DNA of 64,000 bases, from the NCBI GenBank assembly GCA_030035585.1, contig CM057473.1, forward strand, positions 10,032,501-10,096,500, given 5' to 3'. This DNA is from Dugong dugon. Its lineage: Eukaryota; Chordata; Mammalia; Sirenia; Dugongidae. The notes under the pieces were generated by a model. The model was not told where the DNA came from and made no database searches. It saw nothing but the letters and a program-made list of their open reading frames with translations. The position numbers and the translations under genes were made by a program. Positions 33,781 to 46,807 of the stretch are shown here, piece by piece (the stretch's first letter is position 1; each line of letters begins with the position of its first letter).

Positions 33781-35124
33781 AAGAGGATTTAAGGAACTAG
33801 AACTTTGAAGGATTGGAAAGCCTTGGATATAGGGAGATGGACTAGAATATAGTGGGAGCAAAGGCAAAAATCATGACGTGTATACGCAGCAGTATATAAT
33901 TCCACTTGGCTGGAACTAAGCGATGCAGCTCGAAGCGAGTGGTTGGGGGTTAGATGTGGGTAGTCCAGACACCCTGGTAAATGTGCTGCTGGCTTTAAAG
34001 GGACAAGGACCTAAGAAGATGCACTGTGTGTAACCTGCGTTATTCCCCCCCACCCCAGGCAAATGCATTACATCCAGGTTAAGCAAGTAAGAGCAAGGTT
34101 TCTATACCTGAAGCATCGTGTTTTACTGTGGAAACACTTTTGGAAAGAGATCTAGTGAAGTGTTTATATTGTTGTCCAACCCCTACTTCACAAAGACAGG
34201 ATTCGTTCAAGGTTTTACCTTCCGGCTTCAGCCAGTGACTCTGCCCCTCCTTTTCCTTCCTCTGGTATCCTCAGCTATAGCTTACAAGAGCCTTTTCTGA
34301 GGAGGGAAAATGTAGTTAAAACCAGCTGTTGATTTTCCTGGACTGCCTAGTTCTTAAGTGGCTGTGGGGAGCCTGGGGAGTGGCTTCTAGCTCATACCCT
34401 TTATGAAAGTCATTGAAGAGAGTTAGAACTGGCTAATTTTCAGGGGTACGAATTTAGAGATTATAGATGATACTATTTATCTTCTGGGAACCATTGACAT
34501 GTTTCATCCGTTCAAAAGTGAGAAAACGCCCTTACAAAATCCAAACTCTGATCTTCACAGAATCTGTCTCGAGCACGCTGGAGAAAACCACTTGTGTCAA
34601 AATAAGGTTTGAAGTGTGGTAGAAAGCTCAGTGTGGAAATGTTGCGCTTGTGAATACATTCACCATGCTGTGAAATCTGCCCTTTTCGGTGTCTTAGTTC
34701 TGTAAAGTAGACACGAACACAGGAAAATATCATAAAAATAATGAACAGGTTGTGACATGATGGAGATGTTTGCTGCAGGTATGATCTAGCTTCTTGGCCA
34801 CAAGATTTGGGGCTTGGTTTCCTGTAACGTTGACTCACAAATATTTTTAAAACACTCTGTCCTTATAATAACTAACTCCAGTACAATAGTAATAACTGAA
34901 TCTTGAATATCCACGGAGAGTCTAATAAGATCTCACTGTTCTGGGCGTCATTCAAAAGGCACCTATAAAGCTGCTTACACACTGGCTGTCCTGCTGTGAC
35001 AGAATAAGTGAGGACATCACCTCTCTCACGATCTGAATGGCTTTCAAGAGCATGAAGCAAAACCTTTCTGGTAAGCCCTTAAAATAACTGACCAGTCTAA
35101 ATATTTGAATAAATTAAATAGCAT
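33781..35124. other. Intron 1 DNA, nothing recognised
   Basis: Mixed-composition sequence. A 108-codon minus-strand frame at 34512-34838 has no recognisable domain. It could include conserved regulatory DNA, which cannot be judged without alignment. Confidence 0.45.
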
Positions 35125-35135
35125 TAACAATGTCT

Positions 35136-35308
35136 GGGGTCCCTGAGTGGTGCAAATGCTTCAGTGCTAAATTACTATCCAAAAGGTTGACGGTTCGAAC
35201 CCTTAGAAGACAGGCCCTCAGCCTTAAAAACCCTATGGAACAGTTCTACTCTGCACACATGGGGTCGCCATAAGTCAGAATTGACTAGACAACAACTAAC
35301 AACAATAA
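35136..35308 (+). repeat. AfroSINE, long form with AAC tail
   Basis: GGGGTCCCTGAGTGGTGCAAA head, GGTTCGAACCC B box, and tail ATAAGTCAGAATTGACTAGAC ending in (AAC)-type repeats. The left flank TAACAATGTCT (35125-35135) recurs after the next element (36039-36049). Confidence 0.88.
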
Positions 35309-35313
35309 TGTCT

Positions 35314-36038
35314 AGGGGACAGTGGTAGTTCAGTGGCAGAATTTTTGACTTCCATGAAGGAGACTTGGGTTTGATTTCTGGCCAATGTGCTTTATGGATC
35401 ACAATGATAGGATCTTCTACCTATCATGATGTCTTAGTCATCTAGTGCTGCTATAACAGAAATACCACAAGTGGATAGCTTTAACAAAGAGAAATTATTT
35501 TCTCACAGTTTAGGAGTCTAGAAGTACAAATTCAGGGTGCCAGCTCTAGCAGAAGGCTTTCTTTCTCTGTTGGCTCTGGGGGAAGGTCCTTGTCATCAAT
35601 CTTCCCCAAAAGAGGAGCTTCTCAGCGCAGGGATCCTGGGTCCCAAGGATGCGCTATTCTCCTGGTTCTTGTTTCTTGGTGGTATGAGGTCCCCATGTCT
35701 CTCTGCTCACTTCTCTCTTTTATAGCTCAAAAAAGATTGGTTTAAGAGACAATCTAATCTTGTAGACTGAGTCCTGCCTCATCAACATAATCACTAATCC
35801 CATCTCATTAACATCATAGAGATAGGATTTACAACACATAGGAAAATCACATCAGATGACAAAATGGTGGACAATCACACGATACTGGGAATCATGGCCT
35901 AGCCAAAACGATACACATATTTTTGGGGGACACAATTCAATCCATGACAACGGGGATGGTGCAGGACTGGGCAACTGTTTCATTCAGTTGTGCGTGCGGT
36001 TGCCATGAGTCGGAGGCCAACTCAATGGTAGCTAACAA
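35314..36038 (+). repeat. tRNA-Gly-headed SINE split by LTR-like element
   Basis: Left half: GACAGTGGTAGTTCAGTGG head with GGAGACTTGGGTTTGA. Right half (from 35950): GGGGATGGTGCAGGACTGG and the RTE-like tail GCCATGAGTCGGAGGCCAACT ending CTAACAATAACAATG. Part of the body is missing relative to 8267-8612. Family X LTR-like DNA (35430-35949) separates the halves. Confidence 0.8.
35430..35949 (+). mobile_element. Solo-LTR-like element, family X copy 2
   Basis: A 520-bp unit, TGTCTTAGTCATC to ATCCATGACA, colinear with 7367-7890 along its length. It interrupts the tRNA-Gly SINE, so it is younger. A clean 5-bp duplication is not visible (CATGA left, ACGGG right). Confidence 0.65.
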
Positions 36039-36049
36039 TAACAATGTCT

Positions 36050-36574
36050 GATTCACAGAATATCTGTGTATATAAATACGTATATATGAATATATATATG
36101 TACACACACACAGATACTTACAGAGCTATTGAAAATCACTGGGAAAACTATAAAATAAATAGGTTAAAAAACTTTGACTTTGCAGAAAGCATTCAGTGCC
36201 ATGGCAAAAATGTATTAGCTTCTCCCTTGGTTCTAGATAACTAGGTCATGCTTCCGTCTTCATATTTTCAAAGTGAATTTTAAATATAGTTACTGAATCT
36301 TATGAAGGTAATTATTTTTCCCTGTCATTTTTCTCACCACAATGCAAAAGAAAATCTCAAAGTTCTGGTTTGTTAATCTGTGAGGCAGAAACAAAATTGA
36401 GGGTAGGGAAATGTGAGCATCTCCACTGGCTCCACAAAAGCCATGTGTCATTGATAAAGGAAAATGAACTTTGCTACCTTTGATCACATTCCTTGCTAAA
36501 GAATCATCATCGTTGCAGACAGACGTGATTTAAAAGCAAAATCTAAATTTTCCTTTCTAGATAAGTCAATTACA
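36050..36574. other. Intron 1 DNA, nothing recognised
   Basis: A short alternating AT/GT-rich patch near 36065-36112. No gene or repeat family assigned. Confidence 0.5.
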
Positions 36575-36746
36575 TGGACTCAAACCAAACCCAACCTGTT
36601 GCTGTCGAGTTGATTCTGACTCATAGAGACCCTATAGGACATAGTAGAACTACTCCATAGGACTTCCAAGGAGTGGCCGGTGGATTCAAACTGCCGACTG
36701 TTTTGTAAGCAGCCAAGCTCTTAACCACTGCGCCACCAGGCCTTCA
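36575..36746 (-). repeat. AfroSINE, short form
   Basis: Complete minus-strand copy. The target duplication is CAATTACA, at 36567-36574 and 36747-36754. Confidence 0.9.
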
Positions 36747-37086
36747 CAATTACAAGAACGTGTAGACATAAGTATAACATTTTTCATTTTTATGTTATGA
36801 CTTTGACCGGAAAGCTAAAGTATTATATAATTTATACAATGGATGATATAGCCATCAGGGATTGAATTGGAAATTATTTATTTTGGGATTCTTGAACATA
36901 TAAATTATAGAAAGAAAGGTCTTTGTTTGCTTTCAGGGGCTTAGAGTCTAATGGGGAAGAAAGACTAGTGTAGGCATTTACATGAATATGTCAGATGAAA
37001 ATCTAAATGCACTAAAGGTTGGTGGGTGGCCCATTAAGACATGAAATAGGATAATTTTTCCTGAATCTGTGATTTCAAAACTGTGA

Positions 37087-37218
<132 letters not shown>

Positions 37219-38590
37219 TGAGTATTGGACAAATTTGCAAGGTTGATGATCTTTCCCTAGCCCAGCTCTGTTTTCAAAAAAGGTACTAAGTTATAGGTGT
37301 GGGGCAACAGAGATTTTAAGATTGTTTATTGACATAAAATCTTTACTGGAGCTATTAGACGATCATCTTTATTTAGTGGGTTGTATTTTTTGATAAACTG
37401 TACAAAGTAACATACAAACGAAATTGCCATGTTTAGAAGGGAGTTAAAAAGGAGTTCTAAAAGAAGTATTCTTTTATTGCTCAATTTTATGTACTATAAT
37501 AGTATTTTAAGTAGACCGTATTCATATTACTGATCTGTTTTTCATATATTTGTAATTCATATGTTTTTGTGTATTTTGTTGAAGGATTTGTAAGTTAAAA
37601 TTTATTATTGAATTGTGGTCAATTTATTTTGCCATCCATATATTAATTTGTCTTCTGTATCTAGTACATGTCAGGGAAAACAGAGTTTATGAATTAAAAA
37701 GTTAAGATACGAAATGTCAGTTCTCTGCACAGTGCAGATAAAGCAATTCCTGTGTCCTTCAGGAAACAAGTCTAGAGCTCAAAAAAAGGCAGGCATGAAC
37801 AATGTAAAGTGATAAATAAGCAACAACAAAAAACAGTGACATTTACAATTGGATGTGTTAAACATTTCCCCATAACAATTAAGAATTTATTTTAGAGCTG
37901 CTTCTGGGCAAAGGGAAATGGGGAAGCAAGACCTGCTTTCGGGGTTGTACGTCTAGAAAAGGTACAGCTCTCAGTTGCTCTACACACACCTTGAGACTGA
38001 GAAATAAAAGGTAGAAAATTAGGAACATAAGAATTTCCTGAATCAAAATCACCCCCTGACTTTCAGATAGTGGCAGGAATCTAGCCTCAGTCCTCTTCCA
38101 TTTTTACTTTTCAAGTGAACATCAGGACGATTTGGGAGCTATTCCATTGTGGTTTACCTTGCCCTGTGCGGCTCAAGTGGGCGCAGGAAAGATTAGACAC
38201 TAAGTGGTATGTGCCTGGCTATTTTAGGGATGTGTCTGTTGAGATGGCTTATAACTCATCCTCCATTTCCTGAGAATAGAAAACCTGGCACGACAAACAA
38301 TTTCTAGAATCAAAGTTGGAGCTGATATTAGAGATTATGTCTCTCTGAATAAGGCCAAAAGAATCCTACTTCAGGATACCCTTGAAGACTACCATAGCTT
38401 TACGGGAAATGGCAAGTTAGAGGGCCAGTTGATGAATAGAATTTAAGGATTCTTTGAAATGCAGGTAAACGCTAAATAATTAGTTTGAATTTCTCCTCTT
38501 GGGAGACTTGGTGGGAAAGAGAGGAAGCTCCTTTCCTACTTAGAGAACTATCAGAATGATTTTTAATAGCAATTTCTTAGCTCGGAATAC

Positions 38591-38593
<3 letters not shown>

Positions 38594-38636
<43 letters not shown>
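38594..38636. repeat. (CA)n microsatellite
   Basis: About 21 uninterrupted CA units. Confidence 0.95.
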
Positions 38637-38637
<1 letters not shown>

Positions 38638-38652
38638 TATATATTATATATA

Positions 38653-38862
38653 TGGAGTCCTTAGGTGTTGCAAACAGTTTACATGCTTCGCTACTAACCA
38701 AAAGGTTGGATGTTCAAGTTCATACAGAGGAACCTCAGAAGAAAATCCTGGCAATCTAATTCCAAAAAATCAGCCACTGAAAAACTTGTGGAGCACAGTT
38801 CTAGTCTGACACACATGGGGTCACCATGAGTTGGAATTGACTCTATGGCCACCAATGGTATG
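38653..38862 (+). repeat. AfroSINE, long form
   Basis: GGAGTCCTTAGGTGTTGCAAAC head, CCTCAGAAGAAAATCCTGGC body, and the ACACACATGGGGTCACCATGA tail. Followed by alternating AT/GT simple sequence. Confidence 0.9.
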
Positions 38863-38899
38863 TATGTGTATGTGTATATATATATATGTATATGTACCA

Positions 38900-38951
38900 T
38901 TGACCTATAGGGTCACTATGAGGCAATGGGGTTGGGTTTTTTTTTTTTTTG
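38900..38951 (+). repeat. AfroSINE 3' fragment
   Basis: CCTATAGGGTCACTATGAGGC, then AATGGGGTTGGG and a T run. Only the last ~40 bp of the element. Confidence 0.7.
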
Positions 38952-39598
38952 GACATGTATATGTATATATGTTTTACATTTCTTATCACTTCACAGCATT
39001 TAAAGTAATTTAAAATATTATTACAAAATTCAAATTTTATTTTTGAGTAGTCTTTACACATCAGATGCTGCTATTCCAAGTAGATGTGGGAGCGGGCCTG
39101 GCCAAGGTATAGATTTGAGGCAACCTGGAGAGAGTGATTCTGTGATTCTGTGATCCTCGGGCTCCAGGCCCGTTTCTCTGACCACTAACCATATCATGGT
39201 GTGTGTTGTGCCCCTATTTCTCACCTCATATTACCTCCACCCTGGTAAATATAAACAGAAGACATAATTAACTATTAATCAGAATATTTTTTAAAATTTA
39301 AATTTTCCAGCATTCTTTATGTATTTCATATTTGCAGAATACATACAGGTATACATGTTTATGGTAGATATTTTAGGTCTTTAGCTAATTGCACCATTTG
39401 GCTGAAGTAAAGAATTAGTTGAGTTGATACATTGATCTGGGTTATTAGGGTCATGTACTTGTTACGTATGAAAAAAAAGAATTGTGTTTTTGGAGGGAAA
39501 AATAAACACAGATGGCATTATATTTTCAGGCTGTTAAAACTGAACTTTCTGTCCAAAATAGGAGCCACTGAGTAGATCCCTTGCTAAACAATTCTTAG

Positions 39599-39617
39599 CA
39601 CACACACACACACACAC
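39599..39617. repeat. Short (CA)n with A-run
   Basis: About nine CA units followed by a run of A. Confidence 0.85.
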
Positions 39618-40599
39618 AAAAAAAAAAAGGCTTTAAAGTGTTTTTCCTTTACTGGATAAAGGAGAGTACCTTTTCAGGATTTCCAGCTATTGTTTGAAAT
39701 ATGAAAAGAGTTCTTAACTCCACCCAAAGCTCTTTTTCTTTTTTTTTTTTTTTGAGGGTGTGGGGCTTGGAGGGAGGAGGTAGGGGAAAAAAAAAATCAT
39801 TCAAAGAATGCTTAGAAGACTTTTTTTGTGCACATGTTTTCAAGTATTGCTATTTTGGAATTCATAAACTGTGCTTCCTCTCTTTCAAGCATCCATGGTC
39901 TCTCTTAGAAAAATCATTTTAATCATCTTAACAGAAAGTTAGATCTTTTTAGTTACCAGAAAAATAATAAGGAAGAAGGTAGCAAGCACAAAGAAATGTT
40001 ACCTATCATAAATGAGTGATTTTGAAATGTGGTTTATATTTGTGTTTGTTTTCAAAATAAAAAATGCCTTGGCTCCGTTTAAAGTGAGCTAAAAAGAGTA
40101 CAAAATATAATTTGGGTCATTTGAGGCTGTTCCTAAGGCGGTAAGGTACCTTGAGCCTCTCTGCTGAGTCTTCTCCTTGGTCGCCCACTGAAATAATCAG
40201 AAGGGAATGAAGATGTTTAGTCCTTAATTCTATTTCCTTCACCTGTCTTGCTGTTTCATAAATTCACAATTTATAGTGATTTGTTTTTAAAGAGATCACA
40301 GGAGCTAATTTGCAATGTATCTTTGAGTTGAAAAGTCTTATTTTACGAAGGTCACTCCTTTTCAGATATTTTCTGTTCTAAACATGAGTTAACTTTGGTA
40401 ATAAATTTGGATCTCTTCTCCTTGTTAGGAACTTTGAAATTTAGTCCTGTCTCATGAAAACCTTTAAACTTAAAACTATATGTGTACCTACTTTTGATCA
40501 TTATGGTTGCAGATACTGACTTCAATATAGAAGAATCACAGCATTATCTTCTGGAATTTAAGAATAAGTTTCTACGGTAGCCAGAGTATACTATTCCAT

Positions 40600-40790
40600 C
40601 AATTATGTACAAATACATATTGATTGTCTGTTACCATTGCAGTGCTGGGCTAGGACCAGGGATCCAAAGATGAGCAAACTGTCTATTCTGACACCAAGGA
40701 CCTTGTAGTCTAATGGGAGATGAAAGTGTAGGCAAATAATTACAAACCAATGAGCTAATCTACAAAGTGTTATTGGAATTGGGGGGCCAG
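40600..40790 (-). repeat. L2-like relic
   Basis: Segments GTGCTGGGCTAGGACCAGGG, AAGATGAGCAAACTGTC and CTTGTAGTCTAATGGGAGA follow the order of the L2 3' end. Diverged. Confidence 0.6.
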
Positions 40791-40812
40791 GAAAAGGGAA
40801 AACAGCTAAGTC

Positions 40813-40853
40813 TCTCGCTCTCTCTCTCTGTCTGTGTGTGTGTGTGTGTGTGT
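40813..40853. repeat. Compound (CT)n(GT)n microsatellite
   Basis: CT repeats run into GT repeats, directly visible. Confidence 0.9.
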
Positions 40854-41188
40854 TAGAAAGACATGTTCAGGAAAGGTATCATAAACATGGGATTTGAACA
40901 GAGTTTTTAAGGAAGGATAGATACTTACATAAACAGACAGAGAAGAAAGGAAATTCTTTACAGACAGAGAGACTCCTTTGTACAAAGGCAAAGACATACG
41001 AAAGGAAATAATCAGTTGGGGAAAACCCATTTTTCCTATCTAGCTAGAGAGGAAAGGCTAACCTTTGAATCCAACACAGGATTATGTAGACAAGACACAA
41101 GAGAGCTCCTTACTGCGACATAGTTTTATTGAACATAAAACAAAATAATTCAATATTTTTCTGGAAATAAGATGGCTGGTTTTATACA

Positions 41189-41387
41189 ACCAGTTGCCAT
41201 CAAGTCGATTCTGACTCTACCAACCCCATGTGCTGCAGAGTACAGCTGTACTCTGTAGGGTTTTTATGGCTGTGACCTCTCAAAAGTAGATTGCCAAGCC
41301 TTCTTTCAAGGAGCCTCTGGGTGGATTCAAACCACCAACGTTTCCATTAGTAGCCGAGTGAGTCACTGTTTGCGCCATTCAGGGACT
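41189..41387 (-). repeat. AfroSINE, long form with target duplication
   Basis: Complete long form on the minus strand. Flanks CTGGTTTTATACA (41176-41188) and CTGGTTTTACACA (41388-41400) form a 13-bp duplication with one mismatch, which fixes a 199-bp length. Confidence 0.93.
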
Positions 41388-42602
41388 CTGGTTTTACACA
41401 GAAAGGACATATTCTTATCCGTCACTCTGACAAGGGGCAAAGATGAGAAGGTTCCTAACGAAGATTATATTTATTTATTCCATAGAGTAAATATTTGGAA
41501 TGAACAGTTTGAGATGGTATGCCATTTGGAACCATTTCTGACAGAATACATGACCTTATAATCATTTTTCCATTTAAGAGATTTTTTACTATGAGGGCAA
41601 CTGTTGAACATTAGAAGCTTCAGTATGTTTACAAATGAGGATTGGGCCAATTCGAGAAGTAAACAATTTCCCACTGGATTGATTCTCAAACATTTCATTC
41701 AGCAACACTTCTCCATGGAAAATAAACATTCTGCAATGAATATAGAAAGGGATATTTCGATTTTTGCTGCTCATGAACTTTAATTGACATTCACTAGCAA
41801 GAAACTCCAGCGTAAAGATGTGGACTGTAGAGAACACTTCAGAACTGGCAGAATTCAAGGGAATAGAGGATGTAATTGAGTGGCCAATTACTGGCATCTA
41901 ATGGAACAAATTAAAAACAGAACTTTTCTGAAAATGAAGGTATTCTATTATGTGAGGAGGAGAATAATTGTACAGTATTGAATATGGACCAAATATTTAC
42001 TGGTTTGGACGTAGTGAGCCAGATGACAAGATAGAAGATTTCCCCTAATTTAAAGCATAGATTTTTGCTTTTCTGGTTTGCCTTTGTAAAGTACTGATAT
42101 GTCTGGGGATTCTTCGGAACACCATATTGGACAACATAAAATCCCCACAGGGAAAAATCAAGAGGAAGAACTAATAACAGAGATCCTAGTGGGATTAAGT
42201 TTCTTTTTTTCTCAATGAAACATGAAAGATGTATTACCCACAGTTTTGCAAAGACAGTTAAATGTCACAACTCTGATTTTAGAGTCATGTTATGCATGAA
42301 AGCAAAACTGAGTTAAAAGATAAAGGTTTCATATTTTCCAATGGCATTTGAGGTCCTCTGCTCATTAAGTAGCTGAGGGTTTGGAATAAAACACGTGAGG
42401 CTATTCAAATACAGTCAGAAACAAAGTTTGTTTTAAAAGGCCTTTGGTATTGGTAAGAACATTTAAATAAAAATAATCTTAGTACTTAATATGAGGGAAA
42501 AAAAAACACCTCTGAAGAGTACATACTAAACAAATCAAACTTGGTAAGAGTCTTGGTTTTGTTTTAATAATGACATAAAGAGTAAATAAGTAGCTAGTAT
42601 AG

Positions 42603-43036
42603 AGTGGCACAAACGATTAAGCACTGGGCTGCTTAGCTGAAAAGTTGGCAGTTTATGTCCATCCAGAGGCACCTCAGAAGAAAGGCCTGGGAGGATCATA
42701 CCACCACCAAGAAAGAAGAGCCAGGGGTGGAGTGCATCCTTTGGACCTGGGATCTCTGTGCTGAGAAGCTCCTGGAACCAGGAGACTGAGAGAGACAGAG
42801 GCAGAGAGATAGAGAGACAGACAGAGACAGAGAGAAGGAGAGAGAGCTGTAACACCGAAGACGGCGAGAAGCGGCAGCAGAGAAACAGCGGCAAGAGGGA
42901 CCGTCAGGAGACGGCACAGTGGGCTTCCTGGCCCACAAAATGAGAAAGCTGAGTGCCTTTGGGCAAGAGGCTTGCTGGCGGCTTGGGGTGCCTCCGGACA
43001 CTTGGGGTCTCCACGAGTCACAATCAACTTGACATC
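42603..43036 (+). mobile_element. Composite SINE / LTR-like unit
   Basis: The first ~85 bp are an AfroSINE long-form head (GTGGCACAAACGATTAAGCAC through CCTCAGAAGAAAGGCCTGGG). The middle ~320 bp are not SINE: 42700-42780 matches the reverse complement of family X LTR-like DNA (CATACCACC; CTGTGCTGAGAAGCTCCT). It is followed by a GA-rich tract and GC-rich DNA. The last ~40 bp return to the SINE tail (TGGGGTCTCCACGAGTCACAA). The outside flanks AGCTAGTATAG (42592-42602) and AGCTGGTATAG (43037-43047) are near-identical. Confidence 0.55.
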
Positions 43037-43309
43037 AGCTGGTATAGTGTTAAAGAAATATGGACTTAAGTGTAGCAACAAATTATGTTTGATATAAAAA
43101 GAAAGTCAGCATTTCTCAGAAGATATATATTTACATTATGTGGGTTCTTTTTATTAATAAGAGCCAACATAAACATGTAGCTATTTAAAAGTTTTCTCAG
43201 TCAAATTTATAGACTCTTCTAATTGTCTTTGTAAGTTAGCTCAATAGTCAGAAACATAATTTGTTTTTAGGAAGGAATAAATGAAGTTTTGTAACAATTT
43301 GTTTCCACA

Positions 43310-43560
43310 CATATATCCAGAGGTATTCTAGGCTCTATACCAGGTGCTGGGGTTATAGGTATAAATCAAACATGGTTCCTGCCTTTGACTTGTTTTCAAG
43401 CTACTGGGGAATGTAGACCTATAAACAGTTTAACCTGCTATGGAAAGCACAAAATGCAGTGGAATCAGAGAGAAGAAGCTGTTAGTCAAATTTTAGGGTC
43501 CTAGGAAGGCTTTTTGAGGACTGCAGTTCTAAGCTTAATCTTAAAAGAAAAAGCAATTGA
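43310..43560 (-). repeat. L2-like relic
   Basis: Diverged L2-type sequence: CTATACCAGGTGCTGGGG, CATGGTTCCTGCC, then CCTAGGAAGGCTTTTTGAGG. Confidence 0.6.
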
Positions 43561-44880
43561 AAAAATTCACCACTCATTTATAGTTAAAAATAAACACTTA
43601 GCAAACCAGGAATGCAGAGGAAATTTTCCTAACCGAATAAATATCTCAAAAGAAAAAAAAAGCCTACCTCAAGCATATACTCAGTAATGCAGTGTTAAAA
43701 GTCTTCCCTTTAAAAGCAACTGATAGAACAAGCTGGTGTCTATCACCACTTCTGTTCAGCATTGTACTGGAGGGCACGGCTGGTGCAATAAACAAGACAA
43801 ATAGATAAGAGATAATAAGAATTGGAAAGGAAGACACGAAATGGTTATTATTTACAGATGATATGATTGTCTATACTCCTCAGACTATACAAGCTAATAA
43901 GACAGTTTGCCACAATTGCAAGACACAAGATCAGTGTACAAAAATGAATATATTTCTATATAACAGCAAGACTCAATTAAAAAATGTAATGTATGATGTA
44001 TGTGTATTCAGATCTCATTTACAACATCAGCAAAAACTATGACATACTTAGCAAGAAATTCAATAGCAATATATGTAAAACATTTATGGAAAAATATAAA
44101 TACATAAAACTAGCAAGGAATGAAAGAAGACCAAAGGAAATTAAGAGATACAGCCAATTCTGGATGGGAATATTGGAGAGATATTGATTCTTCCTGAACT
44201 GTATGTAAATTGATTGTGATTCCAATTAAATTTCACCAGACCATTTTTGTTAAATTGGACATACTGAGCCTGAAATCTGTATTGAAGAATAAAGCGTCTA
44301 CAAAAGAGAAGACCTCGGTGAGAAGAAGCCTTATAGGCATCAAGAATGATTATAAAGTTAAGGAAAATAAACTGTGTAATATTGATTCACAGATAAACCA
44401 ATAGAATATAAAGCTCCAAAACTGACTTAAGTTTATATGGGAACTTGATAGATAACAGAGATGGCATTGCGTATCAGTGGAGCTGGATGGATTATTTAAT
44501 AAATAATGCTTAGACAATTGGCTACCCGTATGAATAAACATTAAACTAGATCACTTCATCACATCATACCCAAAAATCTACTCCTGCTGGACCTACTGCA
44601 TAAATGTGAGAACAAATATTTACAACTTAAAAAAAAAATGGGGGGGAGAATAGCATTATATTATCAGAATAGGGAAAGATTTCTAAAATAAAAGATAAAA
44701 AGCATAAATAGTGAAAGAAGAGAGAAGCTTAAAACCACTAAATTGTTTATTTTAAAACGTAAACTTTTATGATATGTGAATTAAATCTCAAATTAAAAAT
44801 ATTCTTGTAAATATATAAAACAACAGATTCCATAGAGAAAGTTTAAGGCAAATCTCCCACTTGGAGAAGATATTGGCAAT

Positions 44881-46807
44881 TCGTTGTTGCTGTCTTTAGG
44901 TGTCAGTGAGTCTGTTCTGATTCATGTTGTTGTCGTTGTCATTTGATGCCATCCAGTGGGTTCCAACTCATAGTGACCTTATGTACAACAGAAGGAAACA
45001 CTGCCCAGTCCTGAGCCATCATCTCAATCATTGCTATGTTTGAGCCCATTGTTGCAGCCACTGTGTAAGTCCATATCATTGAGGGTCTTCCTCTTTTTCG
45101 ATGACCCTCTACTTTACTAAGCATGATGTCCTTCTCCAGGGACTGATCTGCTGATAGATAACATGTCCAAAGTATGTGAGATGAGTCTCACCATCTTCAC
45201 ATCTAAGGAGCATATGGCTATACTTCTTCCAAGACAGATGTGTTTGTTCTTCTGGCAGTCCCTGATATATTCGATAATCTTCGCCAATGACATAACTCAA
45301 ATGCATCAATTCTTCGGTCTTCCTTATTCATTGTCTAGCTTTCCCGTGCATATAAGGTGATGGAAAATACCATGGCTTGGGTTAGGCGCACCTTAGTCTT
45401 CAAGGTGACATCTTTGCTTTTTAACACTCTAAAGAAGTCTTTTGCAGCAGGTTTGCCTGATGCAATACATCATTTGATTTCTTGACTGCTGCTTCCACGG
45501 CTGTTGATTGTGCATCCAAGTAAAATGAAATCCTTGACAACTTCAATCTTTTCTCTGTTTATCCTGATGTTGTTTATTGGTCCAGTTGTAAGGATTTTTG
45601 TTTTCTTTATGTTAAGGTGTAATCCATACTAAAGGCTGTAGTCTTTGATCTTCATCAGTAAGTGCTTCAAGTCCTCTTTACTTTCAGCAAGCAAGGTTGT
45701 GTCATCTGCATATCACAGGTTGTTAATGAGTCTTCCTCCAATCCTGATGTCGGGTTCTACTTTGTATAGTTCAGCTTCTCAGATTATTTGCTCAAACAGA
45801 TTGAATAAGTATGGCTAATCAGACAGATTGAATAAGTATGGTGAAAGGATACAACCCTGACTCAAACTTTTGCTGATTTTAAACCATGCAGTATCTCCTT
45901 GTTCTGTTCAAACAACTGCCTCTTGGTCTATGTACAGGTCCCTCATGAGCACAATTAAAAGTGTTCTGGAATTCCCGTTCTTTGGATTGTTATCCATAAT
46001 TTGTTATGATCCACACCGTTGAATGCCTTTGCATAGTCAATAAAACACAGCTAAACATCTTTCTGGTATTTTCTGCTTTCAGCCAGGATCCATCTGACAT
46101 CAGCCAGTAATATCCCTGGTTCTGCGTCCTCTTCTGAATCCTACTTAAATTTCTGGCAGTTCCCTGTTGACGTGCTGCTGCAACCGCTTTTGAATGATCC
46201 TGAGCAAAGTTTAACTTGTGTGTGATATTAATGATATTGTCCAATAATTTCCACATTTGGTTGGATCACAATTCTTTGGCATAGGCATAAATATGGATCT
46301 GTTCCAGCCAGTTGGCCAGGTAGCTGTCTTCCAAATTTCTTGGCATACAGAGCAAGCTCTTCCAGCGCTGTGTCTATTTGTTGAAACGTCTCAATTGATA
46401 CTCTGTAAATCCTAGAACCTTGTTTTTTGCCAGTGTCTTCAGTGCAGCTTGGACTTCTTCCTTCAGTACCGTCAGTTCTTGATCATATGCTACCTCCGGA
46501 AATGTTGAATGTCCACCAGTTCTTTTTGGTAAAGTGACAATGTGCATTCCTTCCATCTTCTTTCGATGCTTCCTACATCATTCAATTTCTTGCACATAGA
46601 ATCCTTTGATATTGCAACTCAAGGCTAGAATTATTTTCTTAAAAAAATCCTTCCCAGTCTGTCTTAGTACTTCTTCCCAGTCGGTCTCAGTCTGGAAGTT
46701 CCACTGAAACCTGTCCATCATGGATGACCTTGCTGGTATTTGAAATACTGGTAGCATAGCTTCCAGCATCACAGAAACATGCAAGCCACCACAGTACAAC
46801 AAACTGA
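44881..46807 (-). mobile_element. RTE-clade (BovB-like) LINE, copy 2
   Basis: Minus-strand, 5'-truncated copy colinear with 21904-24225. It has the tail complement TCGTTGTTGCTGTC/TTGTTGTCGTTGTCA, the phrase AACATGTCCAAAGTATG, the YADD complement at 45701-45712, and the segment near 46.1-46.2 kb corresponding to the TVWIITNYG region. It retains some sequence (45430-45480) missing from copy 1, and a short extra tail lies just outside its 3' end. Frame broken throughout. Confidence 0.82.
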
